64,000 nucleotides of DNA from Plutella xylostella (GCF_932276165.1 NC_064001.1:1867501-1931500); one strand, 5' to 3'. Shown: positions 11,346 through 22,699, counted from the stretch's first letter. Notes: generated by a model not told the origin, from the letters alone. Made by a program: numbers and translations.

Positions 11346-11683
11346 GTAACGTTATACATTCATTAACTTTATTAACATTTATTAACTTTGCATGTAAAGT
11401 AACTTCGCTGGTTCATGCTTATTTTATCAATTTTTATTATATTTACTTGTTTGTGACGATTATCATCTACTAGAACAAGAAAAACCCAAATACCTAGTAA
11501 TTGATACCTCCTATCAAGTAATAGGTCAAAACTATTTTTTTTATTTGCTCGTAATATCAAAAGTGTAAGAGTCTCAATACAATAAAATTTGTCTTTGTTT
11601 ATTTCTGGGTGGAAAATATTGCACGGGTCGAGTACTTGATAGGGTATCAAGTACTGGTCATCTAGCTATCAACTATTGGTTAT

Positions 11684-11757
11684 CATCACGACCCATTACG
11701 TCCCCACTGCTGGGGCACGGGTCTCCTTCCAATGAAGGAAGGGTTTAGGCCTAGTCC
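11684..11757 (-). mobile_element. RTE-like LINE tail, 74-bp retroposon
   Basis: The block reads atcacgacccattacgtccc, then cactgctggggcacgggtct, and is the complement of the sequence at 20370-20480. It is bounded by a perfect 12-bp target duplication, actattggttat, at 11672-11683 and 11758-11769. It is an extremely 5'-truncated insertion into the pogo-like element, so it is younger than that element. Confidence 0.8.
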
Positions 11758-11824
11758 ACTATTGGTTATACACATTATTAATTACAATAAAATTTTCGTT
11801 GCTGGTACTATAATTTGATAAGAT

Positions 11825-12500
11825 GCCACCAATTAAAGTTAAAATGCTTGCTATGGTGAGGATTCAATGCTACGAGCTTATGAAGAGGTAAAATCTGGTT
11901 TACCAATAGCTGCTGCAGCCCTTAAATACAATGTACTTTATATTATGCTTATAAAGTAAACGGTAAGACTCCACTTGACTGGCGTTTGGGTCCAAAAACT
12001 TTTTTATCGCCAGCGCAAGAAAACACCATAGTTAAGGAGATATTAAGCATGGCAAAGGAAAAAAGAAAAAAAAAATAGAACCGAAAGAAACACTAGCTGA
12101 AGAAAGACAAAGAAAATAGAGAAGAAGATGAAGCCATGAAGATTAAACAAGAAAAGAATTTAGCAAATAAAACTGCAGCACAACAGAATCTAGACGCCTT
12201 GTAAATGACCAAAAAAGTATTGTTTGATTCTTCAAGCGAAGATGATGTGGAAATACAGGAAGAAAATAATAAGAATGATAATGGAGAAAGACGGACGAAT
12301 GAGAACGATTAAGATGAAAGAAGAAACAAGAAATGGATAAATCTAAAGCGAAGGAAACAACAGTGAAAAAGAAAACAGATATTTTCGGAAACAAGAAAAA
12401 AGTTTAATTATATTCTATAAGTGAAAGTGAAGCCGAAAAGTGGGTGCCTCCTCATGATAGTACGGATGATCTCGAGAGTGATGACTATATAATATATTTT
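11825..12500 (+). pseudogene. Pogo/Tigger-like transposase remnant, DDE core deleted
   Basis: Around 11866-12060 a broken frame reads LRAYEEVKSGLPIAAAALKY and then KVNGKTPLDWRLGPKTFLSP, the Psq-type helix-turn-helix of pogo/Tigger transposases, with a frame change between the pieces. A second frame at about 12205-12485 reads KVLFDSSSEDDVEIQEEN and later SESEAEKWVPPHDSTDDLES, an acidic C-terminal tail. The DDE catalytic region expected between them is absent, so the copy cannot encode active transposase. The family is inferred from the HTH pattern; a database comparison would settle it. Confidence 0.65.
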
Positions 12501-13035
12501 CTTGAATTTGTTGATTTGTATAAGAAGTTTAAATGATTGTTTTTTCCTATTAAAGATTTATACTGTTGTATAATGCTTATTTTGAATGGTGAATTTCATA
12601 AGGTCTCATTATAATAACAACGTTAATGCTTAAAATATGTTGCGAAGACGTGTAAAATGTTCAGTGTTTTTATGTATGAAAATTACTTTACTTTTGCTTT
12701 GACAGATTTTAAATACTTTGTATTTTTTAAATTATTTTTTTTGTTGACTTCATATCAATTACTGGAACACAGAATGTAAAACTTCTTTGTCAATTACTGG
12801 GCGAAGCGAAAAATTTCCTATCAATTATTGGTACATTTTGAGACTGTTTGAATTTTCTCGGAAAATAGTAAAAGACGTTTAATTAGATACTTGATTGTAA
12901 GGAGATAATTTAGATAGAAGACTGATTTACCAAATTTTGTTACTTAGTTACAGCCTGATTTCATAATAAAAGTTTTTCCCTAACAACGTTTTTGTTATTG
13001 CCACTATTGTGTCAACTACTGGGACATTTACCTTA

Positions 13036-14034
13036 CTTAGAGCATAGCGGAGCCTTGAGGCTTGGAGTCTTGAAAGATGGCTTATATTCTAGAGTCAGAT
13101 TACTAGAAATGGTACAGACGCTTAAAAGCAAAAAAGAAGTAGGCAGTTCCCTAACACTAGATTTACGAGTCATTGTTTATTGGTGCTTAGTGTTTTTAAC
13201 TGTAAAGAAAACAAAATTCTAAACATTTTCTAAAAGAAATAAAAACGCTGTGCCAGAAGAATTACAGTTAATTTTTTTAATACAGAAGTTCTGATTCAAG
13301 AAAGCTAACAAAGGTGCTACGGCGCGGCGTAGCACGGCGTAGCTACACGTTTGCTACGTGCTACGCGGTGCTACGGTTATCCATTGACATATATTATTAT
13401 ATTCTAATTTCTTACTTAGGTATTTTGATATTCACATTGATGAATGTTCTTGCCTATGTTTAACGATACCTTTTATGCAACACCCTGTAGAGATGCTTTC
13501 TGCATTTCTAACTGTAAGCGAATTATATAAAAAGAGACTCGCATTCATCGATTGTAATCGTAAATAATAAATATTATTATAATATAGGCATGTTGTTTGT
13601 TCAGGAGTAGTTACTAATAATATGAATTGTGAGCAATTTAGGTAGGTACATAGAAAATTAGTTTTTTTGTTTGTTTTACACGATATAATTGTTTTGATAT
13701 TTATACAGGGATATAAAATAAAGAGGATCGTTTCAAAACTAATTATTATTTAAGTGGTCTTTAGTCTAAATAAACAACCAATGAAATAATTATCGCAATA
13801 AAATAAAATTAAAGTATTCAATATAACTTTGTTTGAAAACAACGCCTGTATTTCACCGATAGAAATCTGGAACATTTTAGACTAAACTGATGTCGATGTA
13901 ACAAAAAATAACCATAATTATGTATATGAAATGTTTAATAAAATTAATCCCCAAAAACTTTTAATGATGATTGATTTTAGTCTATTGTTATTCTACTGGC
14001 TCACTTGAATAGTCAAAAGTCCTGTATGTGTTTC
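13036..14034. repeat. Unassigned DNA with a GCTACG-rich cluster
   Basis: At 13310-13375 the hexamers gctacg and cgtagc recur many times in both orientations. A looser relative using cgtagc spaced by ttt lies at 55515-55580. The rest of the interval has no gene that I recognise, apart from an isolated gcaacaccctgtag end at 13478-13491. Confidence 0.45.
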
Positions 14035-14408
14035 CCGTTAGGTATGATCTAAACCTGAATGTAATATTCTGATGCGCTGTTAAACATTTCAATTTCAATT
14101 TTTATTCATATACTTAAAACTTATTATAAAAATACAGTTTATATTTAATCAAAAATATAAAGTCTATAAAACGTATAAAATTCAAATACATTTAACTATA
14201 AAATTCATTAATATCAATATCTTTAATTTAATTTAATACGAAAAATTATTAAAAATCTCCAAAACTATAAAAGCCTGTATCAATACTTGCATCATTAGTT
14301 GTTATATACTTAAATACTGCAGACAGTGTGATTAAGCTAGCCTTTTCCGCTTAGGAGTAATTCGGTGTTATGTCAACTGGAACTTTTTCATTGCTCGCGA
14401 GTGTATTA
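14035..14408. mobile_element. Mariner-like MITE, interrupted copy
   Basis: The middle word atattctgatgcgctgtta is at about 14065 and the right end (agctagccttttccgctta, then ggaactttttcattgctcgc) is at 14336-14408. Between them lies AT-rich sequence not seen in other copies, so an insertion or divergence has split the element. The left end was not found. Confidence 0.55.
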
Positions 14409-14735
14409 CAGGATATAATATATTATGGAGATGCTGGAGGTGTTGGAGCATCCCCATGCAAAGGGAGGATCCTCCGACCAGGCCGGGTGGTGTGGCCTGG
14501 CGGGCAGCTGCCCAACGGTTAGCGTTGGGGATTTCTATATATTGCAGAGTAGGTGAGAAACTTCGAATGCGCGATGTAGGATTTTCATAGTAATTTGCGT
14601 AGTTCCCATACATCTTCTCTGTATTGCGTTCCGAGCGCCATCTGTAGATCTTCGTCTGAACTAGTGGCTAGGAGTCCGCCACAATATCTTTATTAAGTAA
14701 AACACATTACACAGTTAATAATAACTAAACTATAC
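14409..14735. other. GC-richer stretch of unknown nature
   Basis: The interval 14430-14560 (for example gaccaggccgggtggtgtgg) is clearly GC-richer than its surroundings. A minus-strand 81-codon frame crosses it without a recognisable domain. It could be a retroposon end or an unrecognised exon. Confidence 0.3.
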
Positions 14736-14738
14736 TAA

Positions 14739-14879
14739 GCCCCTGTTTCACAATGTCTGGTTAGTCGCTACCTGTCGGATAAAATACTTGCTGTCACTGT
14801 CTAAAAAATAATAACAGAGAGTGACAGCATGTATTTTATCCGTCAGGTAGCCACTAACCAGACATTGTGAAACAGACCC
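14739..14879. mobile_element. PIF/Harbinger-like MITE, near-perfect hairpin
   Basis: A 141-bp foldback. The arms read gtttcacaatgtctggttag and ctaaccagacattgtgaaac and pair on through ggataaaatac and tgtcactgtct. TAA flanks both sides (14736-14738 and 14880-14882). This is the best-preserved copy of the family also found at 2692 and 7688, and so probably the youngest. Confidence 0.85.
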
Positions 14880-14882
14880 TAA

Positions 14883-16854
14883 GGCTAAAGTAGATGTCTC
14901 ATAAAAGTTATTGTTTAGCCAATACTGCCGAACTAGGTAAAAACCTGTATTTCAGCAAGTAGCGCCTCACCCACCAAAAATGACAAAAATAGCCATAGAC
15001 AAAGGCAAAACTAGACTCGCTAAGTCTGTTTATGTAACTTAAAAAAAGGATGTATCTAAAGCTATTGTTAGTACATATTATATCTACGTTTCCGCCTCAG
15101 CTCACTGTCCATAGCACCCCGGGAAGGGTACGGCCTTAGCCCTGCCAAGGTCACGCCAGGTTGCGTACAGTTACGTCATAGTCCAGGCGTCAGTTGCGCG
15201 AGTGTGTGTAAGTGTACACACTTTATGTAACCGATGTGTGTGTGTGTGTGTGTGTGTAACCGGCGTGTGTGTAAAATGGTGCACAGGTTGAGGTCGGCCG
15301 TTGATTCAGTTGTGAGTTTGGTGTTTTATTGTAGTGCAATGCATTTTAAAGGTAGTATGATATCGTAGGAAGTCGGTCATAAATCAAACTTTAGATTTTT
15401 ACTCGGAAATATTTTAAGGGTTACCGAAATAAGAAAAGGTAATGAATGTTGAGATCTTAGCTGTAAGGGCGTTACTAGGAACCATAGTAGCGCCCTTAGG
15501 GAACCAAGAACACCGACTATGATTCGTTGGTACAAATGGCTATTGGCACAATTGGCAAATGGATGAGCGTATACGCTCATCAATATTTTAATTTTTCATG
15601 GATAATATTTCAAAAGTTACGATCGCATAATAATAATTTTAACCTTAACATTTTGCGATAACCCTAAGAATTCCTCACAGATTTACCAACCATTTAGAGC
15701 GAGACAGCAAGTAATCTGTTAATCGAAGTACAGAATGATTTGGGCGAGGAATTTTCCCCGAAATTCCACCGGTTTCAAGGTCGACTTGCGCAAAACTGCG
15801 TCACAACAGGGGGGTCACTCTATATGACGAAAAACTAAGTTTCGGAACGCTGCTGCGCGAGCTACGACTCCGTCTCGTTGTATTAAACGTGCCGGTTGCA
15901 CGACAGTTCTCTCGTTCGTACGTATTTCGTCAGTATAGACTAACCCTCCAGCACCCGGCCTACTGAGGGCTCGTAGACAGGCCAGGGCTGCCATCTGTAA
16001 TATTTTTGTTGCAGACAAGCCCATATTTATTTCTAGGGTTGGTTATAATTATAACTTTTGACACTCGTTAATAAACTTCTTTTTAAAATTCAATTTATGC
16101 GTTTTACCCACAAATCCTGCGTGTTAATACTTGATAACACGCGTGATAGATGGCGCTGCCACGAACATGTCAACCACTGGACAGTGACCTTCATGCATGT
16201 TGCCAAACAAAAAACAATAAAATGTTGTCCTAACAAGCGTTTAAAAAAGAATGAAAGAATAAAATACACTCGTAACCATCAGGATTGAGTGCGATAAGGC
16301 TATATTTTTCAAAATTACGCACAAATACCTGCTATTTCAAATTCCGTTTATAAATTATATTTCATTTTATACCACTCATACAATATTTAAGTTGATACAT
16401 AAAATGGTATAATACACATATCCCTACCTCGTTTTAAAAAACCTGGAATAAAAGCTATAATATAATATATAAATAATTATTTATTTCTATCCGTGAAAGT
16501 AAGCTATAAGGCCACCTTTTAACGTAAGCAAAATTAATTAAACAAAATTGTATGTTGAAACTGAAGCCGAGGCCAATTTAGTAAAGCCATACAAGAAAAT
16601 TCATTCCACCGTATATTTTCTGAAATTAAACTTCTTTCCTCGGCAAAAACGTTCCACTATGTAAAAACTTTCGCTTCAGGAATAAGGCCTTCGCTTTTAC
16701 AGCATTGCCTCTGCTTGTATTTAGCGGATAATTTTCTTCGAGGTTGAGTGTATTATATGTTGTGTTGTGGAGAAAACGCCTCTGCGATTCACTGACTGAG
16801 AATTCGACACAATAAGGCAAGAAGTTGAGATGTATACTTAAAAATAACATGTAT
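14883..16854. other. No gene assigned; GC-richer patches and a TG run
   Basis: A (TG)n microsatellite lies at 15235-15258. The patches 15090-15330 and 15840-16000 are GC-richer than the background and could hide short exons or a promoter (a tcagttgtgagt word lies at about 15309), but no homology or phase-compatible splice pair to the unc-13 exons was found. Confidence 0.35.
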
Positions 16855-16988
16855 TTTATTCTATTCTGAGAGGGGGCGAAGTTCCTGTACGTGGCTCTCT
16901 CGAGTGGAACCTTTGTACATATCCCCTTGATTTCAGCTCAGCCAGCCTAGCTCCCGAGTAAACTGGAGTAGCAAGCCTGGGTGTACAT
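16855..16988 (-). mobile_element. I-type LINE, 3'-end fragment
   Basis: The sequence runs from ttctattctgagaggggg through ctctctcgagtggaaccttt to cagctcagccagcctagctc and gagtaaactggagtagca. It matches the 3' end of the LINE at 31282-32663 base for base over most of its length. Only the last ~130 bp were inserted. Confidence 0.85.
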
Positions 16989-17027
16989 AATGTTACATGT
17001 TAATAATGATATCTTTAAGTATACAGC

Positions 17028-17110
17028 ATGTTGCGAACGTCTTATACTAAGCCGAAAGGGAGTGACATAGGGAATCATCCCTAAACAACCACGGTTCTAA
17101 CAGTTTTAGA
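17028..17110. mobile_element. MITE fragment (gtgttgcaaaa family)
   Basis: The fragment begins cagcatgttgcgaacg and actaagccgaaagggagtg and continues to gaaactcgcgaaaaaaa. The right arm is missing. Confidence 0.5.
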
Positions 17111-17139
17111 AACTCGCGAAAAAAAGCAGTGCCCCGCGA

Positions 17140-17290
17140 AGTAACAAGTGAAGTTGCATGGGATTACCGAAAAAAAGTAGCCTATCTGTTAATCCAGAGT
17201 GTCAACTTCGCACTTAACAATTTTCATCAATATTGGTAGGATATCAGACGTTCCTAGTTGCAAACTTTCGCGTTTATAATATTAATAAGA
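17140..17290 (+). mobile_element. Decayed LINE-type 3' end (gttttcccgtg family)
   Basis: The words aaaaaaagtagcctatctgt, taatccagagtgtcaact and tttcgcgtttataatatta match the family at 2960-3150 in order. There are several indels. Confidence 0.5.
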
Positions 17291-19045
17291 TGTATTATGT
17301 ATTCTAAAGGTTTCAGTAATTTTCAGACATTAGTGTAGGGGTTTATTTATTCCATTTAATGATCATCAACAGACACTATATTTAAATACTGAAAAAAAAA
17401 CCTAGCCGCGTCTCCCTTAGCTGCAAAAAAGGCGCCCCAATACAGTTTTCAACAAGTTAGATACGAGTATTAAGTAAATAAACACAAATACATAAGGTAA
17501 AATCAAGAGAACAAAGTTGAAACGAAGTTGCGTAAAGTTTTAATTGGTGGCTAAAGTTGACAACTCCTTGTTATCTTAGTGTAAGCTATTGGCTCACGTA
17601 TATTTAAAATTATAACAGGTAGATCTTTGCTGTTCTGTCAGTTTAAAGTATCTTATACTACATCATATTAAATTTAGGTTTCTTCCCAACTCTATGGTTA
17701 TACCTATACACCTACGTGCTCACCTGCAATGAAAAAGTCCCTACTGACATTGACGTTTCATAATATGTCAGTGGAACTCTTTCATAGCTCGTGAGTGTAT
17801 TGAATCTTTTCGTACTTATAAGTCTCAAATAAAATTTCTCAATTTTCATTTCTTTCACAGGTTGTTATTTACAATAGAGTTTCGATTTTAACGTTTCTTG
17901 TTTCACATTCATCTTTAACTACGGAGGGGCTGCTGAAAAATACAAATGCAATATTCCATTTCATTTTCATTTCCTATTCGAGTTACATTATTGGCCGTGT
18001 GTGTGTAGAAGTAGTAATAGAGCAGCATTACAAACCAATTTTTGTTACACTAGTGTGGCAACATGAAAGATTTTGGCCCCCACTATCGAATAGATTGTTT
18101 AGTTTAGTAATGTAAAAAATCCGAGTAATGTAAAAAATCCAGTGACATAGCACCGAATTACTAAATGACTCCGTCTGCAATATTAAAGTACATTTAACAG
18201 AGTATTAATAAGAACGAAATTGTGTTCAAATTATAAATAAAAATGTTTTTAAAATTGGGGCCCTTTGGTGTTGACATTTTGCGGGAGGAACTTTTTCATC
18301 GATCGCGATTATATAATTACTTACGTATAGTAATCAGCTTTGTGGCGAGAAAAAGAATAATATACTTCCAAAAAAAAAACAGTAAGTAGAAATTGAATTT
18401 TTCCTGCGAGCTTTACTTCGCTATAAAAAGTTTTCCCAAATAGCCCATGATGCCTAAAAATAACTTAGTTGTAACATAAGTAAGAACCCTATGCGTGAAG
18501 TAGAACTATTGGTAAAGTAAGAAATGAAAGCCGAAAGCCGAATTCTGATTTAGCCGAAAGGAATTAAACTTACGAAGCTCTATAAGTTGGCAGTTTGCCA
18601 TGCCCCTCCCGTCCTTATTGACTTTCCGCCCCCCGTGACTGGCAATAATAAACCTTGCAACTAAAGATTTAAAACTTGAATTCCTTTGTTATTTGTTCCC
18701 AATTTATAACAGCACGTGTGAAAAAACTTTTTTTTTCTCCATTCGGTTCAGTTTTGAAGTTTCGCTTTAAATTGTATTGCGTGCTTGGAGTATCAAAGTT
18801 TGTTTTCTTTAAGCTGCGTACAGACCGGCCAAACGAACGCCAACGAACGGGTTTGTACGTGATAATAATGTCCCAATCCGTATTGTTAATACACCTACCT
18901 CACATTATACCATTTCAACAGTCATAAAACGTTAAAAAATATGTTTAACGCTCTAAAATGCTTATCATCTGTCTTATATTGTGTCAGTCTCCCTTTAAAC
19001 ATGATTTCGTATAATACTTTTAAATTAATAACAAATAGCACCTAA
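17291..19045. other. No gene; MITE fragments at 17716-17800 and 18105-18320
   Basis: Two degraded members of the TA-flanked mariner-like MITE family are recognisable, at 17716-17800 (gcaatgaaaaagtccctact and aactctttcatagctcgtga) and at 18105-18320 (ccagtgacatagcaccgaat, aactttttcatcgatcgcga). A fragment at 18813-18850, gctgcgtacagaccggccaa, resembles the end of another MITE. No gene was recognised. Confidence 0.5.
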
Positions 19046-19062
19046 CCTATTTAAAATAAATA

Positions 19063-19271
19063 TAGAAATATAAACACACCTTGTACTAATGTACTGTGTC
19101 ATGTTAGTCCCAATGTATGTAATAGTGGGCGGGCCTATTGCCAGTTTACGGGCACATCCAAGACCCGAGAGCAAATATCTGTGTTTAAACAAATATCTGC
19201 CCCAGCCGGGAATCGAACCCGGGACCTTCGGCTCAGTAGCCAGGGTCACTAACCACTACGCCATTCAGTCG
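19063..19271 (-). mobile_element. tRNA-derived SINE2 with internal deletion
   Basis: On the minus strand the head holds A-box-like gaatggcgtagtggttagtg and B-box-like ggttcgattccc. The body ends near acagtacattagtacaagg, with the block present in other copies between gttatg and agtacatt missing. A perfect 17-bp target duplication, cctatttaaaataaata, lies at 19046-19062 and 19272-19288. Confidence 0.85.
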
Positions 19272-19440
19272 CCTATTTAAAATAAATAAATAATGTTCCC
19301 CTGACTGGAATTACGTGTTGTGTAATCCATCTCCATCCGTCTTTGGCCATGTTCTTATTAAGGAAAGTGGTTACGAGAATTCCAAACGTATTATTTTCAA
19401 TTCCTAAATATGATGTATGTATAATATTATGTGTAATATT

Positions 19441-19705
19441 GACTACCGAATGGCGTAGTGGTTAGTGACCCTGACTACTGAGCCGAAGGTCCCGGGTTCG
19501 ATTCCCGGCTGGGGCAGATATTTATTTAAACACAGATATTTGCTCTCGGGTCTTGGATGTGCCCGTAAAATGGCAATAGGCCCGCCCCCTATTACATTGG
19601 GACTAACATAACACTCTGGCGAAAAGTGGGTGCAGCAATGCACCTCTGCCTACCCCGCAAGGGAGTACATTAGTACAAGGCGTGAGTGCGTGTATTTTTT
19701 TTATA
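19441..19705 (+). mobile_element. tRNA-derived SINE2, full-length
   Basis: The copy runs from gaccgaatggcgtagtgg-like sequence through the B box gggttcgattcccggc, gtgcccgtaaaatggcaata and acctctgcctaccccgcaag to gagtgcgtgtatttttttt. The element ends in a T-rich tail rather than poly(A). The ORF overlapping it is an accident of the tRNA-like head. Confidence 0.85.
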
Positions 19706-20300
19706 TATATTTTGTATAATATTGTATAACCATTTTATAAAGCCACGTGCAATTATAAAATGTGCTTTGGAGTTACATAATTCTGAGATGCGTTCTCGAG
19801 TGACTTATAAACTGTATTTTATACAGGGGGTAGCAAAAATAGTAAAGTAAGCTTAAAATAGAAGACTCAGCTAGGAATTCTAAACTACTTATAAAAAAAC
19901 GCTATTGTAAAAAAATACGTGATCAAAAAATTACATGCACTTAGCACAAGTGCCTTTAATATTTGTTTAGACTGTCAAACATAAGTGCAAACATAATTTA
20001 AAGTAAGGTTCTAGTTAAACCAGTATAATAACTAACTTAGATTAATTATTTTCCCCCGGAATCCCATCTGCTCCCAGTTTCCACTTTGAAGCTTTCATGG
20101 AAACATTCTTACCTCACTTTTGTCACAAAAGAATTATTATTCGCTCACATTTTTTAAAACTTTCGTTTTGGCGAATTTTTCTCAGGAAACATCCAGTGGA
20201 TCTGGCAGCTTTGTCCACATCTTTCGGAAAATTTTACACATTTCATTGAAAAATATTTTTGTAATGTTTTTAATACACCCACTTGCAATGAAATAGTTCC
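19706..20300. other. No recognisable gene
   Basis: AT-rich stretch; nothing recognised. Confidence 0.4.
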
Positions 20301-20304
20301 ATTT

Positions 20305-20480
20305 ACAACAAACAGTCGGGTTGCCCACTTACCCGACAACTCTCTCAGCACAAGCTTGCTTGTGTTGGGGTCCACCAACCCGCACTTGGCCAGCGTGGTG
20401 GACTAGGCCTAAATCCCTTCCTTCATTGGAAGGAGACCCGTGCCCCAGCAGTGGGGACGTAATGGGTCGTGATGATGACA
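20305..20480 (+). mobile_element. RTE-like LINE 3' end
   Basis: The block has ccaacccgcacttggccagc, gtggtggactaggcctaa, ccagcagtggggacgtaatg and a final gtgatgatgaca tail, typical of lepidopteran RTE 3' ends. The upstream cgggttgcccacttacccga is shared in inverted orientation with 62985-63012. No coding part is kept. Confidence 0.65.
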
Positions 20481-20875
20481 ACAAAATGTAGCCACCAAAT
20501 GACCCCTATTTTATAAACCTGTCATTTAGAATTTCATTTTGTTTTTAGTATCAACTACCTAAAAGAAGAGCGGGTATAAACTTATCAAACTGAAAAAGTA
20601 CCTGATGTGAATGTCGCATTTATGACAAATACATAATTAAACAAACCATTCTTACCGCAGACTGTTTGAATTTAAAAGCCTATGCAAATAAACAGTGAAG
20701 TGGATAATTAATGGACGTGGAATTGTGGCTTTCTGTCGCTTACATTCATCATTTAGGTATAAGCCTGATTACAGAAACAAACAACTCTTTCTACCCATTT
20801 TGTAATGTAAAGTTAACACGGGCATAGCAGGTAATAAGCGTATTTATTATATACTATTATATAGCCTAATATTTA

Positions 20876-21005
20876 ACATCATCATCATCATCAGCCAATG
20901 ATCATCCACTCCTGGACATAGTCCTCTCCCAAGAAGCGCCACAACACTCGACCTTAGGCGGGTAGCCGGTAGTGGTTGGATGAGGAAGGCCGAGGACCGA
21001 GTGTT
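20876..21005. mobile_element. RTE-type LINE end, inverted duplicate
   Basis: It begins with a (CAT)n tail at 20877-20893 and continues catccactcctggacatag, tcctctcccaagaagcgcc, acaacactcgaccttaggcg, the minus-strand form of a common RTE end. Immediately after, gaaggccgaggaccgagtgt reads in the opposite direction, so two copies or a rearranged copy face each other. Small relatives are at 25678-25710 and 60478-60500. Confidence 0.6.
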
Positions 21006-22070
21006 GGAATATTTATATACCTTGCCAATCGCGGAACATTCCTGATTAAAGCAATGTATTCTGTAAGTCTCAATATACTAATTAATGTGTTAAAGTCATT
21101 TCATATTCGAAGAAAAAGGCTTTTATTTTACATCTCTAGCGTCCTTATGTCGTATAGTAAAAGTGGTATAGTAAAGCTGAAATGCCATGGCTCAGCTCGT
21201 AATTCTAAAAACTATTTTATATTCTACCAACAACGTTTAGAAATTCTTTAAAAAAAACAACTTTCCTGGCGGGAAAGACGTAAGAGTAAATATAATTATG
21301 AACAAAAATACAAAATTGCATCTCGCTCACTGCTCAGCTTATTAAAAATATTCCTTTGAGGGTGATGGTGTAGGTGTAAAGTTGTGAATAGTAGTTAAGA
21401 GTGTGAACTCTCTCTAACTTCTTAGCAAATTGAGAGATCTCATTAAAAATTGTCTAGAGACGGCCAAACTTCGTCTCTAAAGTTTGCAAGACATTTTTAA
21501 ATCTTATTATATTGCTCTTAGAATACATTCCACTTGTAAGCTCAAGTTTTTTCCAATCAATCTTGTCTGGAGGTTTAATAGCGCTTTTGTTGAAGTGCTC
21601 GCAAATTATCGGTTTTTTTCTTGTTCTTTCAGTCAGCCCAATCCGGTTCTGTCGGTCCCATTATTTAATTTATACTTTTGTGTCCTGTAATAATGCCTTT
21701 CAGATAATACATTTTTAAATGATACACTCAATGCAATGAAAAAGTTCCATCGACAAAATGCCGACGCCAAAAATGGTCCCATGTGTACTGTATTTTTCGA
21801 TTGTTGTAAAACGTATGATACCTGTTTTAAGGGTATCATAAAATTTCTCTAACAGAGATTTCGTATAAACGCTTGTGAAACGTGGACGTGTTAACGTAAT
21901 AGCTAAGATCAAGTTACTTTGATCGTTTGAAGACATACACAACTCAGTCTTATAGGTACCTCTAACATCAATTGTCTTTGGTTGGTAAAAAGGCGACCGG
22001 TAATAGTCACTGCCCCGCTATTAATACTGTTCATAAAAACCATTCGAAATAAATGGCTTGCAATCTGTTT
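21006..22070. other. No gene; one MITE end
   Basis: A left-end fragment of the mariner-like MITE is at 21723-21780 (acactcaatgcaatgaaaaa, gttccatcgacaaaatgc). The rest is AT-rich and unassigned. Confidence 0.4.
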
Positions 22071-22074
22071 ATTA

Positions 22075-22336
22075 CGCCGGCTCCACACGTTGGTTCCAGT
22101 ACCGGCGCCAACCCAACGGTAAGGCCGGCTCCACACGTTGGTCCCAACGCACGATTTTCTTGATCCATTCTACGAGTAGCGTTGGGACCTGTGATGGGGC
22201 CAACATGTGGAGCCGGCTTAACAGACCAGAGTGTGGACCAATAAAATGGACTTGGTCCTAATAGTAACGCCGCTTTCTAGACCCATTGGAAGAGTAGCGT
22301 TGGGGCCTATATTGGGGCCAACGTGTGAAACCAGCC
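22075..22336. mobile_element. PIF/Harbinger-like MITE containing a second copy
   Basis: The outer ends are gccggctccacacgttgg and ggccaacgtgtgaaaccagc, flanked by TTA at 22072-22074 and 22337-22339. A shorter element with the same ends, ggccggctccacacgttggt and caacatgtggagccggc, sits inside at 22123-22217 with its own TAA/TTA flanks. One family member therefore inserted into another. Confidence 0.75.
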
Positions 22337-22552
22337 TTACGGTGAAATTCCGTTCACTGGCATCGGTTTTACAAGTGGGGTAACTTAGTAAAAGGCTTTT
22401 TATAAATGGCCCTGCCATTACCGGCCACGTTAGGAATATTTCTAAGCATTTTAGTTCAGTTTCGTAGCTACCGTTTAAGTGCTTGTCAGAAGAAATTAAA
22501 CATCTATCTATTGTAAATGGCGATTTGGAAAAAGACTGCGACTACTTTCTAA

Positions 22553-22699
22553 CCCCCTTATTCATAGAAAAGTTACAAAACGTTTTAACTAATAAACTGT
22601 TTTGTCCCTCTCCGACAGGGAACAATTTGTTCTTTGACAGAGAGGGACAAAACAGTTTATTAGTTAAAACGTCTTGTAACTTCTCTATGAATAAGGGGG
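22553..22699. mobile_element. PIF/Harbinger-like MITE, near-perfect hairpin
   Basis: A 147-bp foldback with ends cccccttattcatagaaaag and ctatgaataaggggg. Pairing continues through acaaaacgttttaactaata and tgttttgtccctctc. TAA flanks both ends (22550-22552 and 22700-22702). The ORF here is the palindrome itself. Confidence 0.85.

Larger units (their letters stand above)
10326..13033 (+). mobile_element. Pogo/Tigger-like DNA transposon, internally deleted
   Basis: Terminal inverted repeats start AGGTAAATGTCCC at 10326 and end with its complement at 13033; about 25 bp match with two mismatches. TA flanks both ends (10324-10325 and 13034-13035), as in Tc1/mariner/pogo elements. Short subterminal words of the type tcaattactgg or atcaattattgg recur near both ends (for example 10350, 11490, 11650, 12755, 12790, 12825) and look like transposase-binding repeats. 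The coding remnant at 11825-12500 has lost the catalytic part. A LINE fragment (10636-11345) and a 74-bp RTE tail (11684-11757) have inserted into it. Confidence 0.75.

Noticed and set aside
12143..12394. Minus-strand 83-codon ORF with hydrophobic residues
   Set aside because: It is the antisense of the acidic, Lys/Glu-rich tail of the pogo-like transposase remnant.
15290..15325. Possible first exon of unc-13 (ATG GTG CAC ... before GTGAGT)
   Set aside because: The donor would leave in phase 0, while the exon at 29140 needs phase 1, and the residues do not resemble the family's start.
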